DNA of 64,000 bases from Thuidium tamariscinum (GCA_947034885.2 OX344751.2:41011082-41075081), one strand, 5' to 3'; numbered from the stretch's first letter, positions 21,246 through 33,282 are shown. Translations and numbers: made by a program. The notes: generated by a model not told the origin, from the letters alone.

Positions 21246-22387
21246 GGCTGACATGGCCACGGCCAACCACGCCTCGCCACGTGGCAGCCGCGGGAGAAGG
21301 GGTGGCTGGGCTGGAAGTGGAGGGGAGCCAGAGCGCGGAGGGGAGTCCAGGGAGTCCAAAACTCATTTTTGGACACTCAAAACACAACTTAGACACAAGT
21401 TCAACTACCACTCAAGTAAGCAACAACCACTAACACTTCACTCATACATTGGGTATTGTAAACACTAGATTTTTGATCAAAAACAAAGAGTTCCAACATA
21501 AAGTCAAAACTCATAATTTTGATTTTCCCATCAAAAATCTAATATTTGCAACATCCATTAACCTTCACTAATCAAGCTTCATTACTCAACCTCCATAGCC
21601 AAACTTTGTTGCAAAAACCTCAAATACAAAAGTGAGGTGCACGAGGGAAGTTAAGAGAGAATTAAGGTTGAAGAAGAAGCAACCTACGTGAAGGAATTAA
21701 CAAAAACAATTAATATTTGGAGAATATTACTATTGAATTGGTATCTTTCTTTGACCTTTGGATTTTAAAACTAATATTTAAGGAATCTTACTATAGATTT
21801 GGTTCTCGTTCTTTAGGAATGTTCTACATTCTTTGGTAGTTAGTCATTAATTAGATTCTTAGAAGGTTTGGATGTTGTGGTTTTGTTTTATTAGGCCTAA
21901 TAAGCCAAAAAGCAAACAAACAAATTGACAACCAATTTCTCTACGAATTAATGCAATTTCAAAATGAATTAGATTTGAAAAGATTTGATGATAATTTTTG
22001 AATTAAAATACCCTAACAAGACAAAAGGGAAGGGACAAATTGACAACTAATTTCTTCAAGGAATTAACATAATTAGATTGGAAAAGATTTGATAATAATT
22101 TCTATTCAAAATATTTAATTCCATTTGGAATCTCAAATATCAATCAAAAATAATAAAACGAACAATAATAATAACTAACCATTGAATTTTCATTGATTGC
22201 TTAAGATAGAATATTTACCCAAGTCTTACCCAATTAAGTAGACTAAGTTGAATTGCCGTATTTTCTAATTACCAGAGATTTAGGAATTAAAAGAATTACG
22301 CGATTACAATTAGATCTACATAACCTTTAGTTTTCTTTTATCAGGATAAATCTAATTGACCAACAAACGTGAGGATTAATGGATTAG

Positions 22388-22483
22388 ATGGAGAGCCGGG
22401 ATGATTTCGATGGCGAGGTTGTGGGGGAGTATTTACACATGATGATGTTCGATGACGGGACTATGGAGATTTACGCAGAGGAG
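22388..22483 (+). CDS. LTR-A short conserved exon, 32 codons
   Basis: ATG opens MESRDDFDGE and the peptide ends EIYAEE, directly followed by GTAAAC, a plausible splice donor. The same unit is in LTR-B (29575-29670) and LTR-C (42590-42685). Between LTR-A and LTR-B the 96 bases differ at eight sites, all third positions and all synonymous, so the peptide is identical. That is strong evidence of coding constraint when these elements were active. It probably encodes the N-terminus of an element protein whose remaining exons lie in the internal region absent from these solo LTRs (inference). The peptide is acidic and matches no family I know. Confidence 0.65.
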
Positions 22484-22696
22484 GTAAACCGCTCGCATTT
22501 GATTTTCATCCTCCTTGTTTTACTGTTAAGTTTCTTTTTACCAAATGCTTGGAATTAGATTTAGACACAACCTCATTTGACAAGATAAGAATAGAATAGG
22601 ATTTCTTGGTTGAATTTTAGAACAAAATAGATAGAATTATAACCCCAACATTAGATTAAAACCATTTAAAACGTGACTAAAAGAGTTCATTGCTTG

Positions 22697-22740
22697 CACT
22701 ACAAAAAATCAGGGGTAAAAATGACTGCAATCTATGACTG
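22697..22740 (+). repeat. CACTA-2 terminal inverted repeat, transposase-side end
   Basis: CACTACAAAAAATCAGGGG followed by TAAAAATGACTG and TCTATGACTG. It pairs with 47917-47960. Confidence 0.9.
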
Positions 22741-23903
22741 GCTATCCAATTTCACTGAAAAATGACTAAGAATTCCATAATTGCACCATGCCCGTGGGAG
22801 CCAGGTTAGCGAAGTCATTCTACAATCACCAATGTCACTCGCGGATGTAGGCAGTTGTAACGACGACTTTCATCTGCAGCTTTCTGTTCAAATTCACTCG
22901 GGGAAATGGACTGGACAGTCGGAGGTCCCCCGTGGAGGGCCTAGTCATTAACGACTACTTCTGTGGCGGTAATTGCGACTAGTGGGAACTACTTTAAGAC
23001 TAAAAAATGACTGCAGGGAGCACGGTACCTTTTTTGGTATGGAGACGAGCAGGGTTGAAATTTTCAGGACTTCCAGTCATTGTGGCAGTAGTGTGATGCA
23101 ACTACGATGTTAGTCTTCTCGACTTGAATACGACTTCAGGTTCATTACTGTATTTGGCTTCATTATTTACACTCCAAATTTGTGCGATGTTTTAGGCTAA
23201 CGTGGTAGGCAGTCACTTGAGGACTACTCAGAGGTGACTAGTATGTACTTCTCCATCACTTCAAGGTGACTTCATATCACCTTGTAGGGCAATGCTACAA
23301 TTATCTACAGCAAGGTGGGGTACGTAACTACAGTAAGGTTTCAGGGTAACTCAACAATGAGTGACTCAGATGTGAGAGTTGCCACTGACAGCCTATTCAT
23401 ACAAAACTCAAGTGCTAGAATAGCATTAACAAGTTCACCGTTAGGAACCATACTGGCTTCCTATGTGAGGGGAATTCACTGTCATACTTGTTTAGCTACT
23501 TTACCCCATCGTCCAATATGTTGGGTGAAGAAAGAAGAAATGCAACCAACGAACCAGAAGCAATATGGTATGTCTCACGTCACAAGTGAATGAGGAGCAA
23601 TCAACAAAATGACATAGAAATTGCCAAAACATTTTGAAAACATGAAGTACAAGCCCGGTGAATAGAAGATGGGTTACCATGAAACGCTTCTTCTCTCTAG
23701 ACATACTGAAAATCAAAGACAATTCAGTTAGTGCACGTCATTGCTTCAAGACAGTGAAATAGTGACACCACGCGACTGCAACTCATCTGTAGAGGCACTT
23801 ATAAATGACTTGACACAACTACTATATGACTTCAGCAAGCCAAGGGTGAGCAAATAGTATGGCGACACATTGAAGGTTGAATTTGTATTCTGCTGCGCCG
23901 ACT
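22741..23903. repeat. CACTA-2 subterminal region, transposase side
   Basis: No convincing gene. GACTACTT, AGTCATT and GTGACT words are common to about 23290 and again at 23740-23830. It is downstream of the transposase and probably contains its 3' untranslated region. Confidence 0.6.
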
Positions 23904-24633
23904 CTAATACCCTTCTTGGGCTAACATGTTCTCTTCCTCGGTCAACTCGATGGCACCTAGTAGATTGACAGCTGCCGTTGGAATTGGCAACGTACGAGGA
24001 GCTAGAAGGCCAGTGCTCTCGTTTCTAGTGTTGATGAAAGCGTCTGATGTGTCCACGACTTCACGTCTTGCTCGAGCTGGATTTCCTAACACAACTTTCC
24101 AAGCAGGTCGATCTGCAACATCAGAGAAAAATACCTAGGTCGCCTGGCTTGGGAAAATGAAAGGCTCAGCCAAATGAGGCATTTTGTAGCGAAAGTTCAC
24201 AACAAGGAACCCAGATTCATCCTTGGTGTACGTGGGGTTCCCTTGATTGTCGGTAGGTTTCACCCACTCACAACGCATCAGAATCACCTTTGTACTCAAT
24301 GCACCGTAATCGAGGTCAAGGACGTCCTTGAGTACTCCTACATAATTTACAGGTGATTCATTGAGCTCCTGCGATGGCTGTTGGAAAACAGAGGCTACTC
24401 CACTGTTGTAACTCAACAAGTGGGTGGTACTCTCATCTTCAACTCGAAAGTGGTTACCGAAGGCAGTGACCCGGGAGTATCGGGTGGCTCTCTGTGATGG
24501 CCTCTTGCTAAGTAGGAACCGATCCATGTCTTCTGTGTTCCGGGAATCCAAGTCAGACTCACCCACTGTGCGCGCTATCCACTCTGATAATGACGGAGTT
24601 GATGAATTCTCTTCGGATTCAATCTTCCAGGTC
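23904..24633 (-). pseudogene. CACTA-2 transposase, DUF4216 exon, one stop
   Basis: The exon opens after an AAG acceptor with TWKIESEENSSTPSL and SEWIARTVGE, then GNHFRVEDE, SPVNYVGVLKDVLDLDYGAL, MRCEWVKP and HLAEPFIFPSQAT. Then comes TAG (24135-24137) where CACTA-3 has Gln, and the frame continues VFFSDVADRP ... ARARREVVDTSDAF ... NMLAQEGY. Apart from the single TAG the frame is intact. This is the best preserved DUF4216 of the three copies and served as the reference for spotting frameshifts in the others. Confidence 0.85.
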
Positions 24634-24963
24634 CTTCACAACCAAGTGAGAAACATAAGGATTAGCATGCAAGGCCAAGTAACCACAATACTATATCTCT
24701 CAGGAATACAACACTCGCGGGGGGGCCGTGAGGTTTTGATCAAGTCGGCAGCAGGCATATATGACTCCAGAATGACTTCACTCAGTGCCCACGAAGTCAT
24801 TCTCAAGGGACTAAGCAACAGACGACTTGAGAATGACTGAAGCACATCTTCTGCCTTACTTCTATGCAGTCACTGAACATGAGATTCAGGGTAACTGTGG
24901 CAATACAAATTCCGCACTACTTTACACTTGGTACTCAGCTACAGAAGTTGTTTGCTAACGTAC

Positions 24964-25701
24964 ATGAACAACTTTTGCATGGTGGAGGCATTAGAAAGCA
25001 CATAGTGATGTGCTACATCTCTCAACTCAAGACTCATCATGTATGCCCACCCTGCCCCTTGCAAAACCTCTTCAGCGTCTCCATATTCTTCGTCTTCATC
25101 CCACACACACCTTTCAGTTCCCTCAAATCTATGGAGGTACTCCGTTATGAATCCTATGCACTCTTCTTTCAAGTATCCCTCAGCCATGCAAGCCTCAGGT
25201 TGTGCCATGTTTCGAACATGGCTCTTCAAGACTTTCATATACCGTTCCACCAGATACATCCACCTTGCACTAACTAGTCCACACAAGTCCAACTCCTTTG
25301 CAAGATGGTAATGGAGGTGCGTCATTATGTCGAAAAAGGAGGGTGGAAATTCAATCTCCAACAACGCCATGCTTTCCGCCACATCTGCTTCGAGCGAGGG
25401 AAAGTCAACCGGATCGTAAACCTTCGTGCATAAACGTCGATATACCCTACACATTCTCATGATAGCCATACGAGGTCCTCTTTGCATGAGACCACGAAGA
25501 ATTAGTGGCATGAGTTGTTGCATTAAAACATGGTAATCGTGGGACTTCAACCCCCCAAAGTTCTTCTTCCGGAGACACTTCCCAAGGTCTGACGAGTATC
25601 CATTGGATGTCTTCAACGACTCAATGCACTTCACGAACTTCTCCCACTCAGATTCGGACATCACATAGGATGCATGTGGCTTCACCATCTTCCCTGCCTT
25701 G
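24964..25701 (-). pseudogene. CACTA-2 transposase, DUF4218 exon, 3' part
   Basis: It encodes KAGKMVKPHASYVMSE, then YHVLMQQLMPLILRG, FFDIMTHLHYHLAKELDLCG, WMYLVERYMKVLKSHVRN and ACMAEGYL, to a GTACGT donor just below 24964. LTR-B is inserted within the codons for PRKAG; the 5' part of the exon is at 29962-30127. This part has no stop, but the insertion makes the gene non-functional. Confidence 0.85.
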
Positions 25702-27250
25702 TGTGAGCCCTCGAGATGGCACTCAGCACTCTGGGTCCATTTTTCGCGATTAAATGGCGAAAATTAGTCAAAATATGCAAGAAAAAGACATAAAAAGAGT
25801 GTTGAGGGAGTTTTGGTGTCAGTCTATGCCAAAATGGTGGAAAACCAACTTAGATGGTGGAAAATTCCTAATCCTAGAAATTTGAATCATTCTAAGTCTC
25901 CAAAGCAAGTATATGTGAAGAATTAGTAATTCCGAGAGAAATAAGGAATAGAGAGTTAGTCAGTCCTAGCAATTGTCTGTACAAAGTCAACCTTTTAAGG
26001 ATGCACATGACATACTGACTAAGCTAGAAGAGTCTACTACGAGCGTGGGAGAGTTACCAGGGCTAAAGTTCAATTTTGGAATAAATTGGATTTAAAGGTA
26101 GAACCACTACAATGAATTTGGAGAATTCGAATTTCACGAGGCAAAAGATGGAGGATTGGAGATTGAAGACTACAGAGAGGTGTTCCAAGGGTAGGAGCAT
26201 GCCAGGAGCGAACAAGAATCAAACAATTGTCCAAGATTCTCGGGCATCGGGAATTAAATTGTCCAATTGGGCAAAGTAATTCCAAATTGCTAAAATTAGA
26301 AAGGTGCAAGGTTGCGTGGGACTTACACCAAGAATCTAGGAATGCCCTAGATGTTACCCAATTTATTTCGGATTTTTCCGAAATTCCACGTTGACTCCAT
26401 AGGAAGTCAACCGCACATAGAAATGTTCGTAAAATCATAGAAATTACGTATGATGCGATAAAATCTCACTAAAAATTAGGATAGGTTTTTGTGTGCTTAA
26501 TAAGCGCCCGGTCAAGTTTGAAGACATTCCGACATTCCCAACTACCAAAACCGACATCGACATCGAAATTCACTTGAAGTTACAAGTTGGCGGCGGGTTG
26601 ACCGACGTATCAGGAGCGAATGATGTCCAATTGTCGCAAATAAGGAGTCATTCCTTATTCTCACGGACATACCTAACGACCCTAGCCTGACAGATTCATC
26701 AAATTGCGCAAATCCTAAAAGTTAGATTTTTGACTTTTAATTGGAGTTACCGTAATTCCAATTTGGGCGCACAAATGGCCTAGGAGTGAGGGGTGAGGGG
26801 TCCCTTAGGCTAATTGGGGTCTTCTAAAGACAATGGCGCAGACGATTTTCCGTTTCGAGTTGTTCCCTAAAAGGTAGAGAGGGTCAGCTCTTAGTTTGAC
26901 TTTTTAATCGTTAATTGCGGTTAATTAGAAGTGATTTTGGAAATATCTCTTGGAAAATCAAAGATTGGATTTGGTCAAGATCTCTTTTTTGCGTAAAAAG
27001 CCATCTTTGGGCTAAAGAAAGACAATTTTTGAAATGACTTTGGATTAATTTGCAAAATATCTACGTAGATTAGGGTTAATTCCAAAATATTTTGGGTTAA
27101 GATCTTGGATTTGATTTGGCCAAGATTTCTTTGACAAAATGGGGATGTTTTTAGAAATTTCCACCATTAAACAACTAATATTTTGGAATTACATTAGGGT
27201 AGTTTAGGGTAGGAAGTAACAAAGTGTTTTCACCGGCAATTACCGAGAGG

Positions 27251-27300
27251 GGCCCGGCCACGGGTATATAAGGGCCCCCCTCGAGGTTGCCAGTACCTTC
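27251..27300 (+). promoter_or_regulatory. LTR-B core promoter, TATATAA
   Basis: TATATAA at 27265-27271 lies in a GC-rich setting (GGGGCCCGGCCACGGG before, GGGCCCCCC after). The identical block in LTR-C has its TATA at 40596, exactly the same distance (1563 bases) from the LTR start. Transcription would start about 30 bases downstream, so U3 is about 1.6 kb. Sequence similarity between the two LTRs drops soon after this point. Confidence 0.75.
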
Positions 27301-28189
27301 ATTTCTCACACCGACACTTTGTTATTTCACTTAGGTGCTACCGACGTGGTTGGAGCACCACTTGGACCAAAGATCTTGGCTAAGTTCTTTTATGTTTTGT
27401 GGTAAAATTTTGAAGGCTTAGGGCCCCTTCAACTAACTCTCATTTTGCAATCACATATTAGAGGTTCAACCTCAAACCTTTGCCATCTACTTCAAACGGA
27501 AAATTTGAGTGTGGAGCATCAAAGTTCGGTTTAAACACTGTCATGTGTACCTCCTTTGACTGCGAAACATTAAAATATTAGAAATTTTGAAAACTTAACG
27601 TGAAAGTTAGGTTCAAACACTGTCATATGTACCACCTTTTGCGGATAAAGTCTCAAAATACTATTCCTCTAAATCTCATACGGCGAAGCTCTGAACCCCT
27701 TACAATTCTCACAACCAAGGAAATTTAGTCACCAATTCAAATAACCTCTTTGGTAAAAGAATCAGTCAGGGAATAGACCATCAAAGCATTGGGTATTAGT
27801 AGAGTCAAGATGAGCTAATAACTCACTTGAACCATTCTCTTTATCATTCCCCCGTTGCGTTTTAAAGATATCGCTATGTTTTGATGAAGGACTAGAGTCG
27901 GTGGGATAAAATCTCTATTTGGCTAGCCAAGGTATCCAAATAATTCCCCAAGTACGTGTTCTTATAGTTTTATAGTGTCTTTGTGTTAGAATTATTAGTT
28001 TAGATTTCGTCAAAAACGTAAGTTAGTCTTGATTAGTTAGTTGTGTTTTTTTTGGAAAAAATCTGAAAAAACCAAAAATCAGTTTTGGGCCAGCCAGCCC
28101 GAAGGCCAGCCAGCCGAAGGCCAGTCAAGACTGAGCAGACAGTAAACAAGCCTCCCCTCTCTCCCCCCGCCAGGCCAATCACGCCTCAC

Positions 28190-28342
28190 CACGTGGCGGG
28201 CGTTGACGGGGCGGCAAAGGGGGTCCGGCTAGTCCGGTCCGGCCACGTGGCTGGGCCGCTGCGGGACAGGGGCTGAGAGCTGCGGGAAGGGCTGGGAGCT
28301 GCGGGACAGGGGCTGGGAGCTACGGGACAGGGGCTAGGAGTC
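28190..28342 (+). repeat. LTR-B GC-rich minisatellite and CACGTG box
   Basis: CACGTG (G-box core) occurs at 28190-28195 and again near 28244. From 28258 to 28342 a ~21-bp unit GCTGCGGGACAGGGGCTGGGA repeats about four times. Boxes of the type CCACGTGGC are shared by LTR-A, B and C; the minisatellite unit is not. Confidence 0.7.
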
Positions 28343-28380
28343 CAGGGAGTGCATGAAGAAAGAAAAAAGACAACCAAACC

Positions 28381-28450
28381 AACTCACACATCAACTCACT
28401 CATCAACTTGCACATCAACTCGCACATCAACTCGCACATCAACTCACTTA
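28381..28450 (+). repeat. Tandem CAACTCGCACAT repeats in LTR-B
   Basis: About six copies of a 12-13-bp unit CATCAACTCACA / CATCAACTCGCA. Confidence 0.8.
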
Positions 28451-28904
28451 AACACTCCAAGTAAGTCACTCATCACTAACACTTTGTATTGTTCAAAGTT
28501 GAAGCTATAAAAATTGGATTTTTGACCAAGTAGAGGAAGTTGTGAAGGACTCATACACCTCTAAAACTCAATTCAAGGTTAAAAAATCCAATACTTACAA
28601 CATCAACAAATTCCATCAAAATCCTCCGCATCTAACCGCCATAGCCAAACTTTCATCTACAAATATTGCAACAACCTTTGCACAACGAAAATGAGAAACA
28701 AAGAGAACTAGGAAGAAGATTAAGGTTGTGAGATTCCTAACCATGACAAATTAGATTAAAAAACTAATTTCCTTGGAATAACACTATAGAGAGGGATTCT
28801 TTATTCTTGGGGGTTGACCTTTGGGAATAAAAAATCCATTTATTTGGAATAACACTATTGAAATTGTTCTCGGTCTTTTGGAATGTTCTACATTCTTTGG
28901 CTAT

Positions 28905-29265
28905 TAGATTCTTAGAAGGTTTGGATTTTGTTAGTTTTGTTTTATTAGGCCTAATAAGCCAAAAGGAAAACAACAAATTGACAACCAATTTCTTTAGGAA
29001 TTTTAAGGAAATTAAAATTAATTGAATTATAAAAGATTTGGTTGCAATTCTTTATTCAAATTAATCCTAATAAGCCAAATTAAAAAAGACAAATTGACAA
29101 CCAATTTCTTAGGAATTTAAAAGAAATTAAAATTAATTAGATTATAAAAGATTTGGTTGCAATTCTTTATTAAAATTAATTCTAAAAAGCCAAACTAATT
29201 GACAACCAATTTCGTTAGGAATTACCAAGAAATTGAATTAGTTAGGTTTGGTAATGACATTTTAA
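28905..29265 (+). repeat. ~115-bp tandem repeats in LTR-B
   Basis: Three diverged units, each containing AATAAGCCAAA, then AATTGACAACCAATTTC, then AAAAGATTTGGTTGCAATTC. Single or double versions occur in LTR-A (21890-22080) and LTR-C (42080-42300). Confidence 0.7.
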
Positions 29266-29574
29266 TTCTAAGAAAGAAGACAAAAGAACAACTCATTACT
29301 TCGGGATTAGGTGAAATTTAATTAGATAAATTCGTAATTCAACTAATTTGCTAATTCAATTAATCAAAGAATAATAATACTAACAATTAGATAGGATTTC
29401 CATTAATCATCCGAACTATTTAGTAGATTCAAAATATTGTGACATTTTCCAATTACCAATAAGTTAGGAATTGAAGAGGGAATGTTCAATTAACTTGAAC
29501 CTACATAACTTTCAGTGGTTTCTCTTAATTAGGATAAAATTTACCAACAGTTGTGGGAAATTACTATGGATTAG

Positions 29575-29670
29575 ATGGAGAGTCGGGATGATTTCGATGG
29601 CGAGGTCGTAGGGGAATATTTACACATGATGATGTTTGACGACGGGACCATGGAGATTTATGCAGAGGAG
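29575..29670 (+). CDS. LTR-B short conserved exon, 32 codons
   Basis: It encodes the same peptide as LTR-A 22388-22483 (MESRDDFDGE ... EIYAEE), with only synonymous differences, and is followed by GTAAAC. The ATG lies about 2.3 kb downstream of the TATA box at 27265, so it would be in the transcribed leader. The next exon is not present in a solo LTR. Confidence 0.6.
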
Positions 29671-29961
29671 GTAAACCGCTCACATTTGATTTTCATTCTC
29701 ATTATTTTACTATTAAGTTTCCTTTTACCAAACACTTGGAATTAGATTTAGGCACAACTATAGACTAGAGTAGGGCTTCGTTAGGTTGAATTTTAGAATA
29801 GATAACCACAAAATTAGATTAGAAAAAACTTAAAAGACATGACTAAAAGAGTTCATTGCTTGGAAGGCTTTCTTTTTCACCCAATTAGAAAGAAAACTCA
29901 ATTAGACACAGGACCTGTGTGAAAAACTCTTAGCTCGAGGGTGGAGTTAGGAGCGCTCACA

Positions 29962-30127
29962 CCTTGCGAGGATGTGGAGTCAGTCACAAGTGCGGCCTCA
30001 CATTCCGCCTCTATAAATCTCGTCTCACTTTGACAGAGTCTTTCTTCCCGCTAATGGTTTTGAGGAAGTTCTTTGACAAATTAAGTTCGCAATGCATGAC
30101 GTCCAAGATGTGCCGAATCAGAAGCAA
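29962..30127 (-). pseudogene. CACTA-2 transposase, DUF4218 exon, 5' part
   Basis: After a TTGCAG acceptor the reverse strand reads LLLIRHILDVMHCELNLSKN and FLKTISGKKDSVKVRRDL, then a stop, RRNVRPHL, another stop, then LTPHPR. Two in-frame stops replace residues present in CACTA-1 (RRDLQRRN and HLWLTPHPR). It joins 25701 across LTR-B. The DVMHCE motif is the conserved tnp2 C-terminal motif. Confidence 0.8.
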
Positions 30128-31509
30128 CTGCAAGTGAATACATGAGTAGCAATTTCAGTACCTCACTGTCACATTTGAGTCATTCAAGAGTTGTAAGTTT
30201 CCAGTAATTGACAACTACGACTTCCATATGACTTTCACGTGACAAATTTTTGACTCGATAGTGAATTCAGAGTTACGTAGAACTCATTTTCCTCGACAAC
30301 GTCAGCATGACTAAACGCACTCACAGTGAATTCACGACCTAGTCCACTATAATTCTCTAACTTGAAGTCCTTATTACAATAATTTGACATGTTCCACATC
30401 CATGTTGTGGAATAGCACCAAAAAAGACTTCTAGGGACCATTAACACCTATCAAAAGCAGCGGACAAAAAAAATGGGGAATGAATTGAAAATCCCTCCCA
30501 TAGAAGAGATTTTTTCCACACTAATTTTTTTACCCCTCGAAAGCGCCTACTGAATGTATTCAATGCCTTACTACTAAATTCTGATACACAGCATATCCAT
30601 GAGGCTACATACCAATTATGAAAATTCGCTTGAAGGGACCACAAACTCCTCTCTAAAGTGTTGTTAAAAAAAATGGGGATGGAATAAAAAATGCCAGATT
30701 CGAATTATATTTTTTGCATACAAACTTCTGTAACTTAGGGTACGTGCAATTCAATGCATTCAACGCTTTACTACAGATATTGGATTCATAGCGTATCCAT
30801 GAGGCTACATATATACCGACATTCTCTTCAAGGGACCACGAACGCGTACCTAAATTGCTGTTAAAAAAATGGGGAATGAATTGAAAATCCTTGTTATAAA
30901 ATTTAGGGAATGAATCTAAAATACATGTTCAAAAAAATGGGGAATGAATTGAAAATCCCTCCCACAAATCAAATTTGTTCCACACTAAATTCTGTAACTT
31001 AGGGTACCTCCAATTCATGGGATTCAACCCCTTACTTGAGATATTTCATATATAGCATGTCCATTGAGGTTAAATACCCGAAAAAACTTCAAAGGACAAA
31101 AAACGCCTCTGTAAGGTGACCCATGAATTGCATTTTCACTACTTCAATTAATAGAGGTCCCGGAAACATACGAGTCAAAACTTAGTCGTATTAGAGAACT
31201 AATTGACAACTTCCCCACGCATATATGACTCCTAAGTTAGTGACTCATTACAATTGAGTCATGTAGGAGTTACCTAGAACTCATTTCACTCGACAACGTC
31301 CTAACTAGACGTGTGGTTCAGGTATCCTGAATCCACTTAGGGCTCGGTCACGTACTAGTCATGTAATAGTCGTTTAATTTCACTAAATACCTACTGCAAC
31401 TCCTGTATGACATGAAAGTGACTTCTTTCTGAGTACGAAGTTGTCTGCCACTTATGTAGAACTCATTTCACTTGACAACGTAAAAAAGCGATCAGCTTGA
31501 TGGCCTCAC
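30128..31509 (-). repeat. CACTA-2 transposase intron with ~200-bp repeats
   Basis: No gene. Units beginning AAAAAAATGGGGAATGAATTG occur near 30466, 30667, 30867 and 30935. They carry shared stretches (TGTAACTTAGGGTAC, AGCATATCCATGAGGCTACAT, AGGGACCACAAAC) in the first, second and last parts. The first units are spaced about 200 bases apart and the region ends near 31120. AGTCAT/TGACT words follow to 31480. Confidence 0.6.
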
Positions 31510-33282
31510 CTTCTAATATGGCAGTCTGAAAAGACTACTGAGCCGCTTCAAACCATAAATTTTGGAGGGGTCCCCCGGAGCACCATCTCTGTTTCCAGCT
31601 GCTTTCCATGCCACGTACTCCAGTGCGTGCTGAATTTGCTCCTCCACTGTTACCTCTCTTGGTTTAGGGCGGTTTTCAATACAGCCATTGAAGTGCTCCT
31701 TCATTTCCTCAGACCTATATGGATGCCCTTCAGGGAGCCAACGACGAGTACCACCATAAGTGCACTTGCCAAGCTCCATGGAATGCTCAGCGCCTAAATC
31801 CATGCTACACCATGGACAAGCTGCATAACCTTGATGAGAGAATCCTCCAACGGTGCCATAACCGGGAAAGTCGTGGATAGTCCACAACAACATGCCCCTC
31901 AATTGGAAAGCCTTCATACCTACATCTTTGGTAACATCATGCGCAGGTACTCCATCCCACAACTCCAACAACTCCTCTAAAAGAGGCTCCAAATACACAT
32001 CAAAGACATCACTTGTAACGGACTCCCTCCCAGGAATCAACAAGGCCAACATCATGAAAAACTTCTTGGTGCTCAACCATAGTGGTAAATTGTAGTTCAG
32101 AAGCACCACCGGCCAAGTTGACCATGATGTTCGATTCAGCTTGTATGGGTTCACTCCGTCAGCTGCCAAGGCAAAGTGGACATTTCGAGGATCACTTGCG
32201 AAAGAAGGGTCCACATTTTCTTCGAAGTGCTGCCAGGCTTTCGAGTCACATGGATGCCTCACCAATCCATCCCCTCCTTCTTTGTTGCTACGATTCTTGG
32301 CATGCCAAACCATGAGCTTCGAGATACTTGGACTCATGAACATCCGTTGTAGTCTCGGAATGATGGGGAAGTGTCGTAGAACCTTCACTGGAAAGCAACG
32401 TCAATCTTCATCCCGATATCTGCGACTACCGCAGTGAGGGCAACAGAGGGCATTCTCATGGGGTCCACGGAAAAGTACACATCCACGCTCACAAGCGTGT
32501 ATGGCTTTGTATGTCAACCCCAACTTGCTTGTAAGGGACTTTGCTGCATGGTATGTTCTTGGCAAATTATTAGTCTTTGGCAGTAGATGTGAATGCAATA
32601 AACTGAAAAGTTCATTTGCACAATGGTTGCTTACAGAATGCACGGTGCACAAGTTCATTAATAGTACCGTTGCTACAAGCTTACTGGAAGCAGACCTGTC
32701 GTACAAAGGCTCCAAGCGCTCTTCCAACACCCTAGCATCGAAGTTGCAATCACCGTCGGCACCTTCTGGGCTTGTGACTTCAGGGTCTTGCTCATGACGA
32801 CCTTCTTGATCCTCTGCAATGCCACCGTTGCTCTCTTCCATAGATTCTGCATGGACTGAGTCTGCTATGTCAAAAGCATCCCGCATTTCTGCTTGAATTC
32901 TCTCTGCCGAATTTTCTGGAACTTCTACTGGTTCCAATGCTTGCATGACCATGCCATGAGTATCAACCGTGGCATCCAATGCCTCTAATTCTTCCAGATC
33001 TTCTCGTATCGGTCCCCAAAATTGTTCCTCCCACTCTTCATCCGAGGAGTCTCTTCCGCCGGGGCCTCTCCATAGCCGTGATTGAGGATCTCGGCCGTTG
33101 CGATGTAGGTGATCCCGTACGTTACGTATTAACAGTCTCTTACGACCCCTGTAGCTTGTACATGGACAATGCAATTTCTTCACATTGTACTCCCTAGCCC
33201 TTTGCAGCTCCCTCACCCAGAGGCAATCATCTCGTAGTTGCTGCCTTCGACTATCAGATAAGGGAAGTCTTGCGGGTATCAT
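31510..33282 (-). pseudogene. CACTA-2 transposase, tnp2 exon, two stops
   Basis: The ATG at 33282 opens MIPARLPLSDSRRQQL. A transposase-associated domain (LHCPCTSYRGRKRL, where the last Cys of CPCxxC is Tyr) is followed by the tnp2 core: VLRHFPIIPRL, LVRHPCDSKAW, ALAADGVNPY, TIHDFPGYG, AACPWCSMD and LFRLPY. A TGA at 32401-32403 replaces an Arg of CACTA-1, and a TAG replaces the Trp of PYW just before the GTGAGG donor at 31509. The other 590 codons are open. Acidic residues in ADGVNP and HDFPGY match the catalytic pattern of the family. Confidence 0.9.

Larger units (their letters stand above)
21057..22696 (+). mobile_element. LTR-A, middle part, between CACTA-1 and CACTA-2
   Basis: It is homologous to LTR-B (about 28080-29861) and LTR-C (about 41240-42900). 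It has a GC-rich minisatellite with a CACGTG box (21282-21287 region), then an AT-rich stretch with the repeated motif ACAAATTGACAACCAATTTC, then the conserved 32-codon exon at 22388-22483, then TGCTTG. At 22696 it is cut by CACTA-2 and resumes at 47961. The 5' part of this LTR is off the window. Confidence 0.8.
25702..29961 (+). mobile_element. LTR-B, solo LTR of 4260 bp inside the CACTA-2 transposase
   Basis: It starts TGTGAGCCCTCGAG and ends GGAGCGCTCACA, so the ends are short inverted repeats with TG...CA. It is flanked by the 5-bp target duplication CCTTG (25697-25701 and 29962-29966). Removing it restores the reading through HPRKAGKMV of the DUF4218 exon. Promoter features are at 27265. 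There is no internal coding region, primer-binding site pair or second LTR, so it is a solo LTR. LTR-C (39033-42998) matches closely over the first ~1.6 kb and diverges afterwards. Confidence 0.92.

Noticed and set aside
21068..21411. Overlapping ORFs rich in GWSDQALGC-like repeats
   Set aside because: Translation of the LTR-A minisatellite. LTR-B and LTR-C have unrelated sequence at the same place, so there is no coding conservation.
26493..26690. 65-residue ORF in U3 of LTR-B, with a twin at 39824-40021 in LTR-C
   Set aside because: The whole U3 is nearly identical between the copies, and the few differences inside the ORF are mostly amino-acid changing. No sign of selection for protein.
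25702..29961. Complete LTR retrotransposon with gag-pol
   Set aside because: No reverse transcriptase, integrase or protease motif and no internal LTR pair. The 5-bp duplication brackets a single LTR.
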